From positions 43,546,848 to 43,610,847 of the forward strand of contig JAVMKO010000010.1 in NCBI GenBank assembly GCA_032164245.1: a stretch of 64,000 nucleotides of DNA, read 5' to 3'. Positions 22,686 to 35,097 of this stretch are shown here, piece after piece. This DNA is from Sternotherus odoratus. Taxonomy: Eukaryota; Chordata; Testudines; Kinosternidae. Under the pieces are notes generated by a model. It did not search any database. It was not told the DNA's origin and worked only from the letters and a program-made list of their open reading frames with translations. Position 1 is the stretch's first letter; each line of letters opens with the position of its first letter. The translations under genes and the position numbers were made by a program.

Positions 22686-23429
22686 CTTGTTAGGGCAAAA
22701 TACAGCCATCTGAAATTACATAGGCCAACACTTTCAAACCTAGGAACCTAAAGCAAGACTCCCAAGGCCATATTTAAGTAGCTATTTAATTTGATTTGCA
22801 GGGAAGCTGAGCACCCACAGATCCCATGAAGTCAAGGGGAGCTGCTGGTGCTCATAACCTCTGCAAATCAGGCCATTTGTATTTCAGTGCCACCATGTGG
22901 GATTTAGGAGCCTTACTTCACAAGCATTTTGGACATAACACTTTACCAAATAAAAAAATAACGCTATGAAAAAGAAAGATGGTTTGTCTTTAGATCTGAA
23001 GAAAATCAGGTGGTAAACAAGCTCCTTGTAAAGAGTGAACCAGGAAGTGGCCCATTCTGCAGTCTCAGGATCCCCACCCGGTGCAACATGTCTTACAAAG
23101 GGCTGTCTCCCTATGCAAGGAAGAGTCTCACTCATGTCACTGGCTGTTGTGCTGATGTGAGGAGTGCAGACCTGGGCTCATACTTGTCTATCTCGGTTTC
23201 ATTGGAAGCCCTGTTTAAATAATTAATTCGGTTTCCCTGGCCTGAGATTTGACAATGCCAAATGCATACTCAGTCAGCTGCGTCCAATATAATATTACAC
23301 ATAACATCAGATAAAAAGCTTGCTGGTTGGCACCATGATAAGAGAACCCCGAGAGTCTACAATAATACATGCTAGTGGGAGATCTTTTTGTTAAGAAGGG
23401 TATTAACTTGTGAGGAACATATGGCAGCT

Positions 23430-24376
23430 GGAAAACTTTTCCCTTAGCAGCATCATTAGGTTGGCCTGGGTGGCCCTGGAGTCGCATCTTTATGGCGCTC
23501 AATATACAGCCCTGCCGACCAGTCATCCCCTCAGCTCCTTCTTGCTGGCTACTCCAACAGAGGGGTATTGGAATGGACATGAACAACACATCTAGAAGAA
23601 CAACAGCCACGAGACGGTGAGTAACTGTTTTTTTCTTCTGTGAGTGCTTGTTCATGTCCATTCCAATCAGGTGACTCTCAAGCTCAAGTTCCGGAGGTGG
23701 GTTCGGAGTCATCCACTGACTGGAGCACTGCTTGTCCAAAGGCCGCATAGTCTCTGGCCTGCTGGGTAATCACATAGTGCATGGTGAAAGTGTGTATGGA
23801 GGACCACCTCACTGCTCTGCAGATTTCCTGGGTGGGAACCTGTGCCAGGAATGCCATTGAAGAGGCCTGAGCCCTGGTGGAGTGTGAAATGATTGGGGGA
23901 GCAGGCACACCTGCCAGGTTGTAGCACTCACGGATGCAGGATGTGATCCATGACAAAATCCATTGAGAAGAGACAGGAAGAGCTTTCATTCTGTCCACCA
24001 CTCCCACGAATAACTGGATGGACTTGCAGAATGGCTTCACTCTCTTATTGTGGAAGGCTAGCACCCTGCGAACATCCAATGAGTGAAGCCTTTGCTCACT
24101 GCCCCTAGAGTGTGGCTCAGGATAGAATCCTGGGAGGAATATGACCTGGTTGATGTGAAACTGTGACAACCTTTGGGAGGAAAGCCTGAGTTGAACCTTG
24201 TCCTTATAGAATACAGTGTAAGGGGGTTCTGATGTTAGGGACTTCAGCTCAGTCGCCCTCCTGGCTGAGGTTATTACTACCAGAAACACCACCTTATATG
24301 AGAGAGAGAGAGCAGGAAGCACATTGCCAAAGGTGCAAAGGGCAACCCATGTTGGACAGTCATGTCAAAATCATTG
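23430..24376 (-). pseudogene. DIRS relic: tyrosine recombinase C-terminus plus terminal repeat
   Basis: The minus-strand frame (24322 to 23684) encodes the catalytic half of a DIRS tyrosine recombinase. SARRATELKSLTSEPPYTV carries the first catalytic Arg. HSTRAQASS is the HxxR motif, followed by WSSIHTFTMHY with the conserved Trp/His and the tyrosine. The frame is open to its natural end, about 80 bp before the element's terminal palindrome near 23600-23670 (GAATGGACATGAACAACACA and its mirror). The upstream half is missing, apparently cut by the solo LTR at 24381. It differs from the complete element at 35905 at many residues, so it is a separate copy. Confidence 0.82.
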
Positions 24377-24380
24377 GGGT

Positions 24381-24905
24381 TGTTAGGACCGGAAGAAATT
24401 GTGATGGGCAACCACTAGGGGGCATAGTTATGCTTCTGAGTCAACTCCAGGAGAGGGCGTAATGGTGTTATCTGTGAGAATAGCCTTGAGCTTCTGCTAT
24501 CTGTATGTGTCTGAGAACAGTTCCCAGCTGAGTGAATGTTTACCCTGTCTGTGTGAGAATGAATGCGTGGGAAACTAGATGGGGAAACTGAGGCAGGACT
24601 GCGTAATCAACAAGTGCTGAACAGCGTGTAACCAATCAGCTTTCTGCTTGCAAATGAGATGAGTATGTGTGAGATGCAAATGAGTATGGGTGTATCTGTG
24701 CTGACACGCCCCTGTTTGTTGGGCTTCCTCTTTGGGCTTCTTCTTTGGACATCGCCTGGGTGTGTCAGACATCTTGTAGCGCGGCAGTGCTGACCGGAAG
24801 CCCCCAGCACAGAATGCCGCTCCCCTAAATAAACTCACCACTTTCCAACTAGCCACCTGTGTGAAGCCTCGTTTCTCCCGGCAACGAGATAAGCCTCCTG
24901 CAACA
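24381..24905 (+). mobile_element. Solo LTR with 4-bp target duplication
   Basis: A 525-bp block beginning TGTTAGGACC and ending CTGCAACA, flanked by GGGT on both sides (24377-24380 and 24906-24909). AATAAA lies at 24828-24833, about 75 bp before the end, as expected for an R-region poly-A signal. A 4-bp duplication is typical of gammaretrovirus-like ERVs. It ends about 115 bp from the host exon donor at 25021. Confidence 0.75.
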
Positions 24906-25020
24906 GGGTTGGAATCAGCCTAACCCATTGCAGCAACACTGTAGGTTTTAGTCAGAGCATTAATGAATATGCCAGTCAGGATCTGGGAAAGCATTATTCT
25001 AGTGATCCTCTGTCCCATAC

Positions 25021-25175
25021 CTGACTTGTTGTCATGCTGAGCATGATGGCTCGCTTGGGAGAAAGTCGCAGCTGCCTGACTCCCTGCAGAGTAAAGCCTC
25101 TCTGAGTACAGGTTGAAATCACATCGCCATATGCAGGAGGAGGCACAGCAGGTGACACGATCAAAATGACATCCC
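25021..25175 (-). CDS. Exon: start of NDPK-like module 2
   Basis: 155 nt (2 nt plus 51 codons) between acceptor TTTGATCCAG and donor CAG|GTATGG. DVILIVSPAVPP looks like NDPK strand 1 with the catalytic-site Lys region degraded. ISTCTQRGFTLQGVRQLRLS matches helix 1 and strand 2 (in NDPKs ..IL..GF.I...K...L). It leaves in phase 0 and joins the exon at 22685 in frame. It lies just outside the solo LTR that ends at 24905, so that insertion stopped about 115 bp short of the donor. Confidence 0.82.
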
Positions 25176-26205
25176 CTGGATCAAAGTAAAGATGAGAAGG
25201 GCATCAAGTTATTTTCATGGAAGCTGTTCCATCTCTGCAGGAAGTCTCATGAAAGTGGCCACCCCCAACTTCCAGACCAACCCAGATGGTGACACTACAT
25301 TTTGAGATCAACATTAACCCTTGGCCCATCACACCCACATACAGCTGTCACTACAGGAGTCACACCATCAAAGAACTTCTTTAAAAAACAATTATTCTAG
25401 AAAGTTTGGCTCAGGTGTATCTAGGATCTGTGAATTCCTTCTCCATTTGCTGAGGCATGGTTAGAGTCCCAGACCTCTGTCCTTCTAGCCCTTTACTGTA
25501 ATCATGAAACAACCCGGCTTCTGTAAGAGGCCAGGAAGAGGCCCCATACAATGTGTCAGCTCTAGATAGGTTTTCTCTATACCACCCTGCTAACGTGCCC
25601 TGACTATTGAGGAATCATGGGTGAGAACGTAGTTTCGTCGTCATATCCCAGTTACTGCCTGGTTTCTCTGCTGAAACTGCCAATGAGAAATGGCAATTGT
25701 GGTTCTAGATTCTGTGACATGGACATTTTCCCTCTAGGAGCTGGACTGAGACCCAGCATTTGTTAGCCTTTGAACAGTCATCCGCTGGTATTTTTGTTCA
25801 CCACTGGCATGCACCAGATTTGCACCAGTACCTTGGAAGCAGAAGGCTCTGAATCCCATTGCAAGTCCCTTTGGTTTTCCAATATCCTTACTAACACAGT
25901 GTTCCAAAATAACTCAACACCAAGACGGAAAGAAACAAGCTTGAAATGACATCTGGAAGATATGGGGTGGTTTGCACTTTGCAAAGTCTCAGTAAGGATT
26001 AGTTTGTAGGATCAAAGCCAGTTTGAATCTACTGTTGTATCTGAAGTGCCAAATTTCAGGGACGTGGGCAGTCCAGATAAACTAGTTCATCAAACCACAT
26101 CTACTTAAAACAGTACCTTTTTTCATAAATAATCTCTATTTTGGAATGAATATAGGACTGAAATTAACAAGCATAGCATAACAAGCTGTGGTTCGATATA
26201 GGTTG

Positions 26206-26283
26206 GACCTGAAGAAGTGTAGCTCGAAAGCGTGTCTCTCTCACTAATAAAAGATATTACCTCACCCACTTTGTCTCTCTCAG
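26206..26283 (+). mobile_element. Second-type Penelope-like tail
   Basis: Contains CTGAAGA (26209-26215) then CTCGAAAGC, with GAAA at 26226-26229, followed by AATAAAAGATATTACCTCAC and CACTTTGTCTCTCTCAG. I recognise this as another high-copy turtle tail, distinct from the one at 2114. The core resembles a hammerhead with a shortened stem II. Confidence 0.55.
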
Positions 26284-26496
26284 TTACTGTGACTGGCAGC
26301 TGTAACGGATGGGTGCTATAATGTAGTTACATTGTCCATTCTGTATGGGTGTATGATGGGGTGGTTTGCTACTTAAAGGTGGTAGCACCGAGTGGTCAGC
26401 CCACCCCACCACACAGAATGACCTTTAAGGGTTTGAAAGGCCCGATATAAGGATCTAAAGGGGATATGGAGAGAGAAGAAGAATGACTGGTGCGAA

Positions 26497-26760
26497 CAGG
26501 GGCAGCTCTACGATTTTTGCCGCCCCAAGCGTGGCAGTCAGGCAGCCTTCGGCGGCACGCCTGCTGGAGGTCCGCTGGTTCCGCAGATTCGGTGATGTTT
26601 CTGTGGGGGGTCTGCCAGTCCCGCAGCTTCGGCTTAACTGCCGCCGAAATGCCGCCGAATCCACGGGACCAACATGCTGCCGAAGGCCGCCTGACTGCTG
26701 ACTTGAAAGTGACTGTCAGGCCACCCCAGGTGCACGCTTGCTGCGCTGGTGCCACCCCTG
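26497..26760. mobile_element. Non-autonomous hAT MITE with 8-bp target duplication
   Basis: Starts CAGGGGCAGCTCT and ends TGCCACCCCTG, a hAT-type CAGGGG/CCCCTG terminus. Flanks are GGTGCGAA (26489-26496) and GGTGCAAA (26761-26768), differing by one CpG-to-CA change. The interior has repeated TCGGCGGCA-like boxes. Non-coding. Confidence 0.78.
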
Positions 26761-27032
26761 GGTGCAAAGGCCCTTCAGCTGGCTAAATTATAACTCTGCC
26801 CCAAGAAGGAGGCCTGGGGTTTCTGCTATGAGGAGAAGAGTGATTTGAAGCACAATCCCTGCTCCAGGAAGGGGGCTGGGTTGTCTTCTAAATGAGGACA
26901 AAGAACTGACTAGGACTCTGCTAGGCCCCACAGAAGGTGGCTGGGTGCAAATAACAAAGTATGTCACCTACTGTAGAAACTGTAATAATTTAGATCCCGT
27001 GACATGTTCCTGAGCAGGGATTTTTCTCTCTG

Positions 27033-27057
27033 CCCCCCCCCCCCCACACACACACAC
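27033..27057. repeat. C13 run joined to a CA microsatellite
   Basis: Thirteen C residues followed by six CA units. Confidence 0.9.
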
Positions 27058-27059
27058 CT

Positions 27060-30000
27060 CAAATCTCTCCTCCCTGCAGTGGTCAGCTAATTACAAAAAT
27101 GTTGCCAATTTAGTCATGTTCCAACTCGATCTAGATATTTAAAAAAAATTCTAATTGGAAAACAATTCCCTTTAGTTGTTGGTTGGAAATCTGAACTGAA
27201 ATGGAAATGTTACTAAACACTTTAAAAGCAGACATATGATCAAATACTTGTACCTGAAAAAACGTAATAGGTTTGAAAAGTCTGAGCAAAGACGAGCTTC
27301 CTCTGACAATATCAGCACATTCGTTTTGGTGACGCTAGTCAACCTAATCATTTCAAATGATGATTTATAAACAACAATTAATCATCAGAAATTCAAATGC
27401 TGGTGGTTTATTGGTGTTTTATGATGTTAAAATGCGGAGCCAATAGGCAACACCGAATCACCTTGCAGATGAAAACGTATAAAAACATACAGCTCACCTT
27501 TGCCCTCACACCCCTTGGCCCTCAACTCCCTGTAAATTCGAACACCCCCTCTAATTTCAACTTCTGGGGAAAGCACTGTTCTTGAGCCAGCCTAAGACTG
27601 ATAGTAGATTGAAAGAACCAGAGGGAAGGTGTGGAGTCCAGTGGCCAGGCCACAAGGGATGTACTGGAGAGGATCACCCCTTGACAGGGTGTGACTAGCT
27701 TATTGCAAGGCAGACTTCCAGAGAGCTCAGTGAGGGAGCACAGTGACTCCTCTCTCCAATACTCCTGCACGTTGTCTCCCAGAGAAGATCTTCAGCTTCT
27801 CTTCCAAAAGGCATGATGCACCACCCAGCCATTTGAAGAGCAAAGGTTGGGTGCAACTTTCTGAGCCCATCAACCACAGATGGAACCACAGTGGGGGAGC
27901 AGCTCAGCAGCCCACATCACACGTGAATCATCAGTGGCCATACAAAGATAGGGCAACAGGAAATCTGGCTCAGTCCATCAGCAACAGCCACCACCTGCCA
28001 TCATCCCCACCCCCGAACGTACAGAGCAGAGGGGTGTCTGGCAAAGGAACTTGCTCAGATGCTAGCATTAACATAAATACTTACATTGAATGCATTTAAA
28101 GGTAGGCCTCATCTTTTTTTGACTTTTAGTTTTCTTCCTCTCATTCTCACCCTCACTTTCCCTTCCTCTCATCGTTCTGGCTCCTGTTTCCATTCTCTCT
28201 TCCAATCCACTTTTCCTTGGCAAATTAATTTCCTCTTCCGCTTTTCTATGCCAGAGCACCCGCCTCCTCTCCTGTCCTTAGTGTCTTTTCACTGCTGGCT
28301 GGAGGGCTCCTACACTCCTCAGTTCCTCCCTGCAGGACAACCCTTAGTCCCAGGGAGCAAAGGTAGGTCAGCAGTGCTCTGGTGGCACAATCTCAAAACC
28401 ACTCCTCCTTTAGAGAGGGAAGAATTATTTGCTCTCCCTGACCCCCATCTACCTCACACACTCTCCTCCTGATCACAGATTTCCCAGGAAGATGGGCTCT
28501 CGCTGTTCCTACTTCCTAACTGGCTGCCACTCCTGTATAGGGCTGCTGGAGCAAGTTCTTAGCCCGCTCTTTAGGGAAAATACAGAAACTGGGAGCCTAC
28601 ACCTGCAAGGGGGAAAGGGGAACCTGGGAAGGGAGAGGAGCAATGCAAGAGCCAGTTAATAGTAGCTGGTCCCTGTGCATCTTTCCAGATGACTAGGTGG
28701 CCATCTAGTCCCTGGCCCTAGAAAGGCCAGGTACATACATGTCGGGTTGTTTGAATCATTTAACTGCACTACTTATGTGATTATATCCCAGGCTGTGAAG
28801 AGGACAGGCAGATGGTCTGTAGCTAGGTAGACATGCAATTCAAGGAGAACTGTTCCTTCACTGAGTACTCCCCAAAAATAAAGGGTTTCCTGTTTTAGAT
28901 TCCCTCAGGCATGGTCTAGGAGGTCTGTTGTGACAATTGGACCTACAGTGTATTCCTGTGAGCTCAAACGTAAAAAGTATGTGAAAGTTCATAAGATGTT
29001 ACAATAACCATGAAAAACCCTGAATGTTGCAACAAGTGCAAGAGAACCAGACAAAGAATCTGGATTAGGCTAAAACAAAAAGTCCATGTATATATAATCC
29101 AAGGACTGTTGAAATTATGCTTTGTAAAAGTAGAGGATGTGGAACCAGAAGTTAATAGACCAAAATTAATGTAATGGATATTAGGCTTAATCAGTGAATA
29201 AAATAATGAAGGGGATGAATTATGATGCCTACTTTCCCCTTTTGTGGGTTTTTTAAAAAAGAGATTTTGAAAGAAGACATGTTCAGATCAGTTCAATTTG
29301 GCTCTCCCTCTCGTATCCCATCCCACTTTGCATGCCAGCGCTTTAATTCATCTCGGCTCATCTAAAGGATTTTCTTACTGAGAGGAAGGCCGGCTGGCCA
29401 AAATCTTCAAGGAACTTTGCTTTCAAGCACGTAAGAACCTGCATTGTTTTCCCTTCCCTTGTGCTATTTTCTGGTTCCCCCCTTTCTTTCTTTCCATCCT
29501 TTCTCTCACTCTCGGCCTTTCATCAAATCCCGAAGTCATCTATGCTGTATTCATCCAAGTCTGCCTTGTCTAAGAAGAAAAGACCAGATCGTAAACCAGG
29601 ATCCAAGCAGCAGGTGTTGTGGTCGACTTGCCAGCCAAAAGCATCCACTCATAACTAATTAGCAGTCCAGCGTTCAAAAACACCAACAGGAACTATATCT
29701 CACCCATCTTTTCTATTCTGTCTCTCTTCCACCATGGCTCTGTCCACTTGTTAAGAACAGGAAAAGTAAATGACCTGGACACATCAGGACTGAGAGTAAA
29801 AGACCCCTCTTGTTTTCATCAAAGAAAGGCTGTTCTGAAAATAAGAGACTCTGATATTTTGCCTCCTACAGGAGAAAGGATTTAAAGATTTTGACCAAGT
29901 TTGTTTTGCATAAGCATTCAACCACGGTTCCAATCTAAATGCCTGTTTTGATATCTTCTTTCTAATCAATCAATACATTTTTAATTTGAATGAACGCTTT

Positions 30001-30360
30001 TGGGTGTTTGCCAAGTAACCAAGTAAAACGAAGGCCTCTGTTTAAAATAACCCTGAGGCTTCCTATCATTGTTTAATGTTGGATAGTGCAAGAGATTATA
30101 AACATTTTAACTCTTTAGGCCTTTGAGATAAATATCCATACAACAGCATCTAATAGCAACTCACAGACATTCTACTGTTGCTACACAGTAGGCAAGAACC
30201 ACTACATGTTTCACAAACTAATTCCTGACTCGACTTGTCCCCCTGGCCAGGACCCAGCATTGAGGAGTGCGATGGGAGCAGGACCACATGAACATGTGGG
30301 GAAGGAGTAAGATAACCAATAACACCCTCTGCTATAGCGAAGGAGCCTGGAACCCGTGTG
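27060..30360. other. Intronic sequence expected to hide at least one exon
   Basis: Phase analysis requires an exon of length 3n+1 between 30365 and 25175 on the minus strand. I searched for one and found no candidate with both splice sites and the right frame. Polypyrimidine-rich stretches on the plus strand near 28120-28260 and 29440-29530 contain no recognisable gene. Confidence 0.4.
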
Positions 30361-30364
30361 AAAC

Positions 30365-30497
30365 CTCAAAGTTTGCTCCATAGAAATGACCTTTGATGGT
30401 CGAGACCAGTGTTGCTGGAGGTCTGGACAGTGCCATGTCCTGGAGATCAGCCCTCTCTTGGTCAGCATTTGTTCTGTTAGATGAAGGACTCTGAGGT
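30365..30497 (-). CDS. Exon: linker between NDPK-like modules 1 and 2
   Basis: 133 nt (1 nt plus 44 codons) between acceptor TTTTTCCTTAG and a weak donor GAG|GTTTCA. The frame is fixed by the phase-2 end of the exon at 32894. It reads PQSPSSNRTNADQERADLQD and ends HFYGANFE: polar, Ser/Asn-rich and probably a disordered linker. The exon leaves in phase 0, which does not fit the 2-nt entry of the exon at 25175, so at least one exon is missing between them. A second open frame across the same block exists but breaks phase with the upstream exon. Confidence 0.62.
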
Positions 30498-30509
30498 CTA
30501 AGGAAAAAC

Positions 30510-32880
30510 AACAGAAATATTGAAAGCTGTTAAGATTAGACCTAGTCATTGGCACTTATCAATTTTACCCATTAACCCCAAGGAGATGGAGGCTGCTTTT
30601 GTAAAACTGCTTTACTGGAAGTACCACTTCAACCCCTTGTCTGCAACATCAGAGAATGGGCCACCTTAAGGCATCTTGGGTTTGTACACAGACTAGATAT
30701 TTTCCTACACTTCAGCTTTTCTCTCCATCTCTTTCTGTTCAATTAAAAGTGGCTAATGCAATGCGGTCAGCTTGGCAAGAAAATTTAGGAAGTGAGAAAT
30801 GTCGGGCCATATCTCAAATGTTCTTCCCATCCTGTGATATTTCAAACCTGCTACTCACTGGTGAATATTTAATCAGATTGTAATTGGGGAGAAGCACTTT
30901 CAAAGCTATTATAAACGGGGCCTGGCAGTCATGCCCAAGGGCAGTGAAATATCCAATATTCCTTCATTCTAGAAGGGAACAAATTATGGCAGGGTGAACC
31001 CAAATTGTGGTTTCAAAGACCAAGGGACTGACAAAAATGTAAACTGTAATCTGGAAGTCACATGGCCAGGCCTGCTAAGCATAGACTGCTAATGCAAGCC
31101 TGCCTGCCTACTCCCTTCCCTTGAGACATCTTGAATCCACAGGAGGATGACAGTAGGAGCTGTTGGTTTTCCGGAAGAACTGCTTGGAGATGGAGTTTAT
31201 ACTCTTACCAGCTAAACCCTCCTATTGGACCAAACTCTTAGCATTGTTTCGCCATGTTACACTAAAGTAACAGGGTTCCCTATCGGTAAGGGAGCAAAGG
31301 ACCCCTCATTAAATAAAACAAACTTTGTCAAAGGGAATTTTTTAAAGTCTTAAAGCCAAGCAATATTAATTTAATTCAGTGTTTAATTAATAAAGATCAT
31401 GCAGAGATAAACTCTGCCAAATAACATTACGGGAGGAAATAACCCTCAATGAGCAAGGGAATTAAATCACGGTGGCTGTGATTTGCCTCAATGCAGAGGA
31501 AGCTCTAGGCCCATGTTCTGTCTAATCCCCATCCTGGTGCCACAGCGAAAGCTCTACTTTCACAGCTTCAGAAGGGATCTTTCAGGGCGTACATGGGACT
31601 TCTGGAATAGGGTGAATCTCAGCACAGTGTAGTTCAGCAGGGTAACATTAAAACGAGCCAACTCACCCTTTGTACGGAGAAACCCAGGAAAAAGGCTGAA
31701 GAATGGGTGAGTTTCACATCCTAACTGCTCACTCTGTTAGTGGCTGCTTGCTCTGTGTCCCATTCCCCAAGGAACAATCAGAAGGTTGTGGCTTCAAGAG
31801 GCCATTGTGGAGACAGGGGACGTGCTCTGCTTCCCACCCCAGGACCGTTCTTAGTGACACTGTTCTATGGGACTCATGGTCATGATGTACCTAGCACGTC
31901 CTGCCGTTTAAACACATAGGATTGAAACTGCTTCCCCACCTCGGGCTGTTTGTGTCGGAGACTTTGTCAGGGAATCTGCAGGACAGGGAGGTAAGTGGAC
32001 ATTTCAGGCTGGGAAACTGTATCCACCCTCATCAAGAGCAAAGCTGCAGAGATCACTGCAGGCAGACAGCTCAGGAAGGATGCAACAGCTGCAACCTCAG
32101 TGTTCTCTCCTCCTCCCTTCAGCAGCCTATATTTTGTGGAGGGCTGGAGAGCAGGTTCCTCAGGAAGCAGAGCAGGACCCATTATCCTTTTTCTATTCCA
32201 AGCTACCCTGACAAACTGCCTTCCCTTTCAGAAACTCCACTCGGCTAGGTAACATTGCAAGCTAACATCAGTGTTATACACAAACTGAGCAGGACAGGGC
32301 GTTGATGAAGAACACCCTCATGCTCATGCGAACACCTGATCTGAACTGGGCAAGGAACTATGGAGTCCTGAGATCTCTACTGAGCCTGTGTGGTCCAAGT
32401 GCCATGTAGCACAGTGTTGCTACACCACCAGGATAGGTACGTTGAATCTGAGGTTGAATCCCTTTTGGAGTGGCCCTAGTCTCCAGGGTAGAGTTCCCAG
32501 TGGACTTACTCTCACAATGTTTCTATTATCTCAAATAAGTCCTGGTCCCACTATCATGCATCTTCTCACACTAATCACCAAGGCTAAACGCCTTCTCAGC
32601 CCCTCCCTTTTCATACACTCTTGTCAGTTGCAGAGGATGCAGCATGGTGAGAGAAGGAACAGACCAATTTTGTAAATGCTAATAGTAACACATTTTAAAA
32701 TGCAGAAATAGACTAGTGCTCCTAACAAGCACTGCCTCTAGCTGGGCCCCTCTGCTGAGGGCTGCAGTGAAAAGACTGACAAAACTAGCTAATCCCCTGG
32801 GAACCCTTCAGTGGTCCAAGTCCTGCACTCACATCCCACCCCACCCCCACTAGAATCACAGGATCTCAGAAATGGGCAGT
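30510..32880. other. Intronic sequence, nothing recognised
   Basis: This is the intron between exons at 32894 and 30497. Several short open frames are present without domain features or splice context. Confidence 0.4.
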
Positions 32881-32893
32881 ACAGGATTGTCAC

Positions 32894-33209
32894 CTTGATT
32901 TGTTATATTTGCAGGCAGGATTCTGGACACCAACATGAAGCACCTCATCACAGCATGCTCTCCCTCCAAACAAGAGACACAGCTCCCTGTGCACACGGCT
33001 GTCTGTGTGAGGCAGGTAGGCGAGGGGCTCAGCTTGGCTCTTGCAGTAGATGGCATTGATGGAGCCACTGTCCGTCATGCTGGCCAGCTGTGGATCTGAG
33101 GGCCCTATGATATCTTGCAAGGCGCTCCGTGCTTTCGGCCCTCTCAAGCCTAAAGCCAGCACAGGTGGTGCCTTGCCAGCCTCCGGACTGTAAGTAGAAG
33201 GCAGCTTGT
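32894..33209 (-). CDS. Exon: second half of NDPK-like module 1
   Basis: 316 nt, entering in phase 1 and leaving in phase 2, between acceptor TTTCACAG and donor TCAAG|GTGACA. This is the clearest NDPK signature in the window. GPKARSALQDIIGPSDPQLA matches the helix and loop that in NDPKs read NAV..R.LIGPTDP..A. Further on, LPHTDSRVHRELCLLFGGR matches the HGSDS..A.REI..FF region that carries the catalytic histidine. A histidine is retained at that place, but the Gly of HGSDS is lost. The remaining about 25 residues end in a basic KYNKSR segment. Composition is high in GC relative to the flanking intron. Confidence 0.87.
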
Positions 33210-33409
33210 CTGTGAAAGATAAACGTGTGAGACTAACGCATGGAATTTCCCTTTTCCAGGCTCATTCATTCCACTCAAGGTCTCTTCTCAGTTCATTACT
33301 CAGCCACATACAGAGAATAGGAGGGATTGAGGTGCACCAGTGTCCAAGGCCCCTGTAATGGCAGGGAATTGAGTTGGTGAGATATACCCAGATGAACCTA
33401 GCAAGCAAC

Positions 33410-33730
33410 TTGTGCCCCACGCTGCAGAGGAAAGCAAAAAACTCCAAGGTCATTGCCAATATGATCGGAGGAAAAATTCCTTCCCAACCTGAAATCCAGG
33501 ATCAGTTTGACCCTGAGCATGTGAACAAGACCCACCAGCCAGGCATCTAAGAAAGAGAATTCTCGGTACCATCTCATGGCACCGGCCACCCTGTCCAGTG
33601 TCCCATCTCCAGCCATGGTCATCACTGATACTGCTGAGGAAGGAGAAAAAATAAAAACAAACCCAGAACACATTTTTTGGGGGAAATTCCTTCCTGACCA
33701 CTGCAGGAGACTGGCTAAAATCCTGAAGCA
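33410..33730 (-). mobile_element. CR1 LINE 3' region fragment
   Basis: Contains AAATTCCTTCCCAACCTGAA, ATCAGTTTGACCCTGAGCAT and AAGACCCACCAGCCAGGCAT, strings typical of the antisense of CR1 3' sequence in turtles. It lies in the intron upstream of the exon at 33209. Confidence 0.6.
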
Positions 33731-34014
33731 TGAGATTTAGGAACTGACTACATGAATTCCTGCAGATGAAATGGAATCGCGACCTCAGGCCAAAGAGCAT
33801 GCCATTAAAGGAGGAAGTGGCTGAAAATATTTTAAACCGGAAATATATTTGTATTTTTTTCAAGGTTCAAGCAAAGTTCAGTTTTCAGACCTGTGTTGTG
33901 GATCTCAGCTCAAATACATCCCCCTCCATACACAGAGTGTCCCCATAGCATGCACAGAGAGCAAAGCACTGGGGGCGGATCTGCTGTGTGGATCAGAAAG
34001 CAGAACTCTCCTCA

Positions 34015-34110
34015 TCGTCTGTTGTTGATTCATGATTTTATGGCTTTCTTATTCACTTACAAAGCTCTCCATTCACTTGTACCAATATATTACATACCTA
34101 CTGCTGAGAC
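34015..34110 (+). mobile_element. L2-like LINE fragment
   Basis: The plus-strand frame reads HDFMAFLFTYKALHSLVPIY, matching the ..FK.LLLTYKALHGLAP.Y motif of L2 ORF2. Short and decayed. Confidence 0.52.
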
Positions 34111-35097
34111 AACTGAAACAACAATCACAATTATGAGCCAGTCTGGGTCCAGTGATTTCAAATGTGACAAGACAGCAGGGAGACTGCAGAATTTTTCTCA
34201 GTGATTGAGCAGGTCTAGACTGAATTTCCACCCAGCTGAAAAGAACACGTTTTCTCCCTCTCAGTCTGCCAATATCCCACCACCAAGAGAAACAGAGTAT
34301 GAGACCTGATATTACACACAGGAGTTCTAGGAGAGCTAGGCTGTAGAGAGGCAATCCCAGAACTTTGCAGTTATGCGATGGCTTCCATTCTAGGCTCTTG
34401 AAAGGCTTAAGAGGTAATTAAGTCTCACATGCTCCCTGGGAGGTGAGTTTTATTATGCTTGATTTACTAATGGAGAAATTGAACAGCTAAGGCGGTTATT
34501 TACAAACATGGGTGCCTAATGCTACGGATTTAGAGCCAGATCTTCAAAAGTATTTATGCACCAATCTCCCATTGAATTCAATCAGAATTAGGCACCTAAA
34601 CACCTTTCAAGATCGGGGCCCAAGTGTCTAATTGCAGACATCCATGTTTGGCTTTACCATTGGTGCCTCATTTTCTCTTCAGTGCTCCCCAAAGTTAAGA
34701 TATGGCAGAAGCCACTTGGCAAACCATGACATTCTGGATGGTGGGTTACCCTACAGAGCAGCTGGCGAAAGGCCAGGACAGCAGTCCCAGATTTTGCAGT
34801 TTCCTCAGAGAGAAAAGTTGGGGTTGCCATCTACAGAGAAATAAGGGCCAGAGAGAACAGCAGTGTGGTGACATGAAGCATATCAGGGAGTAAAAAATAG
34901 AGGAAACTTGCAAAAACTTAACACTGGGAACAGATAGATGGGGATAGGGTATAGTCGGACTCCAGCGGAGAAGAGAGGCTTGATTGTGGCCATGCTCATA
35001 TCCCCCTTGAAGTCCTCTTCCTTTTGAGCAGGGATGTGCAGTCTATGAGCTGCTACAGTTAAATGGGTGCAACTTTTGTATGTAGAGGAGGCCTTAC

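Noticed and set aside
27498..27529. 32-nt minus-strand micro-exon with good splice sites
   Set aside because: Its length and stops in the needed frames do not resolve the phase gap between 30365 and 25175.
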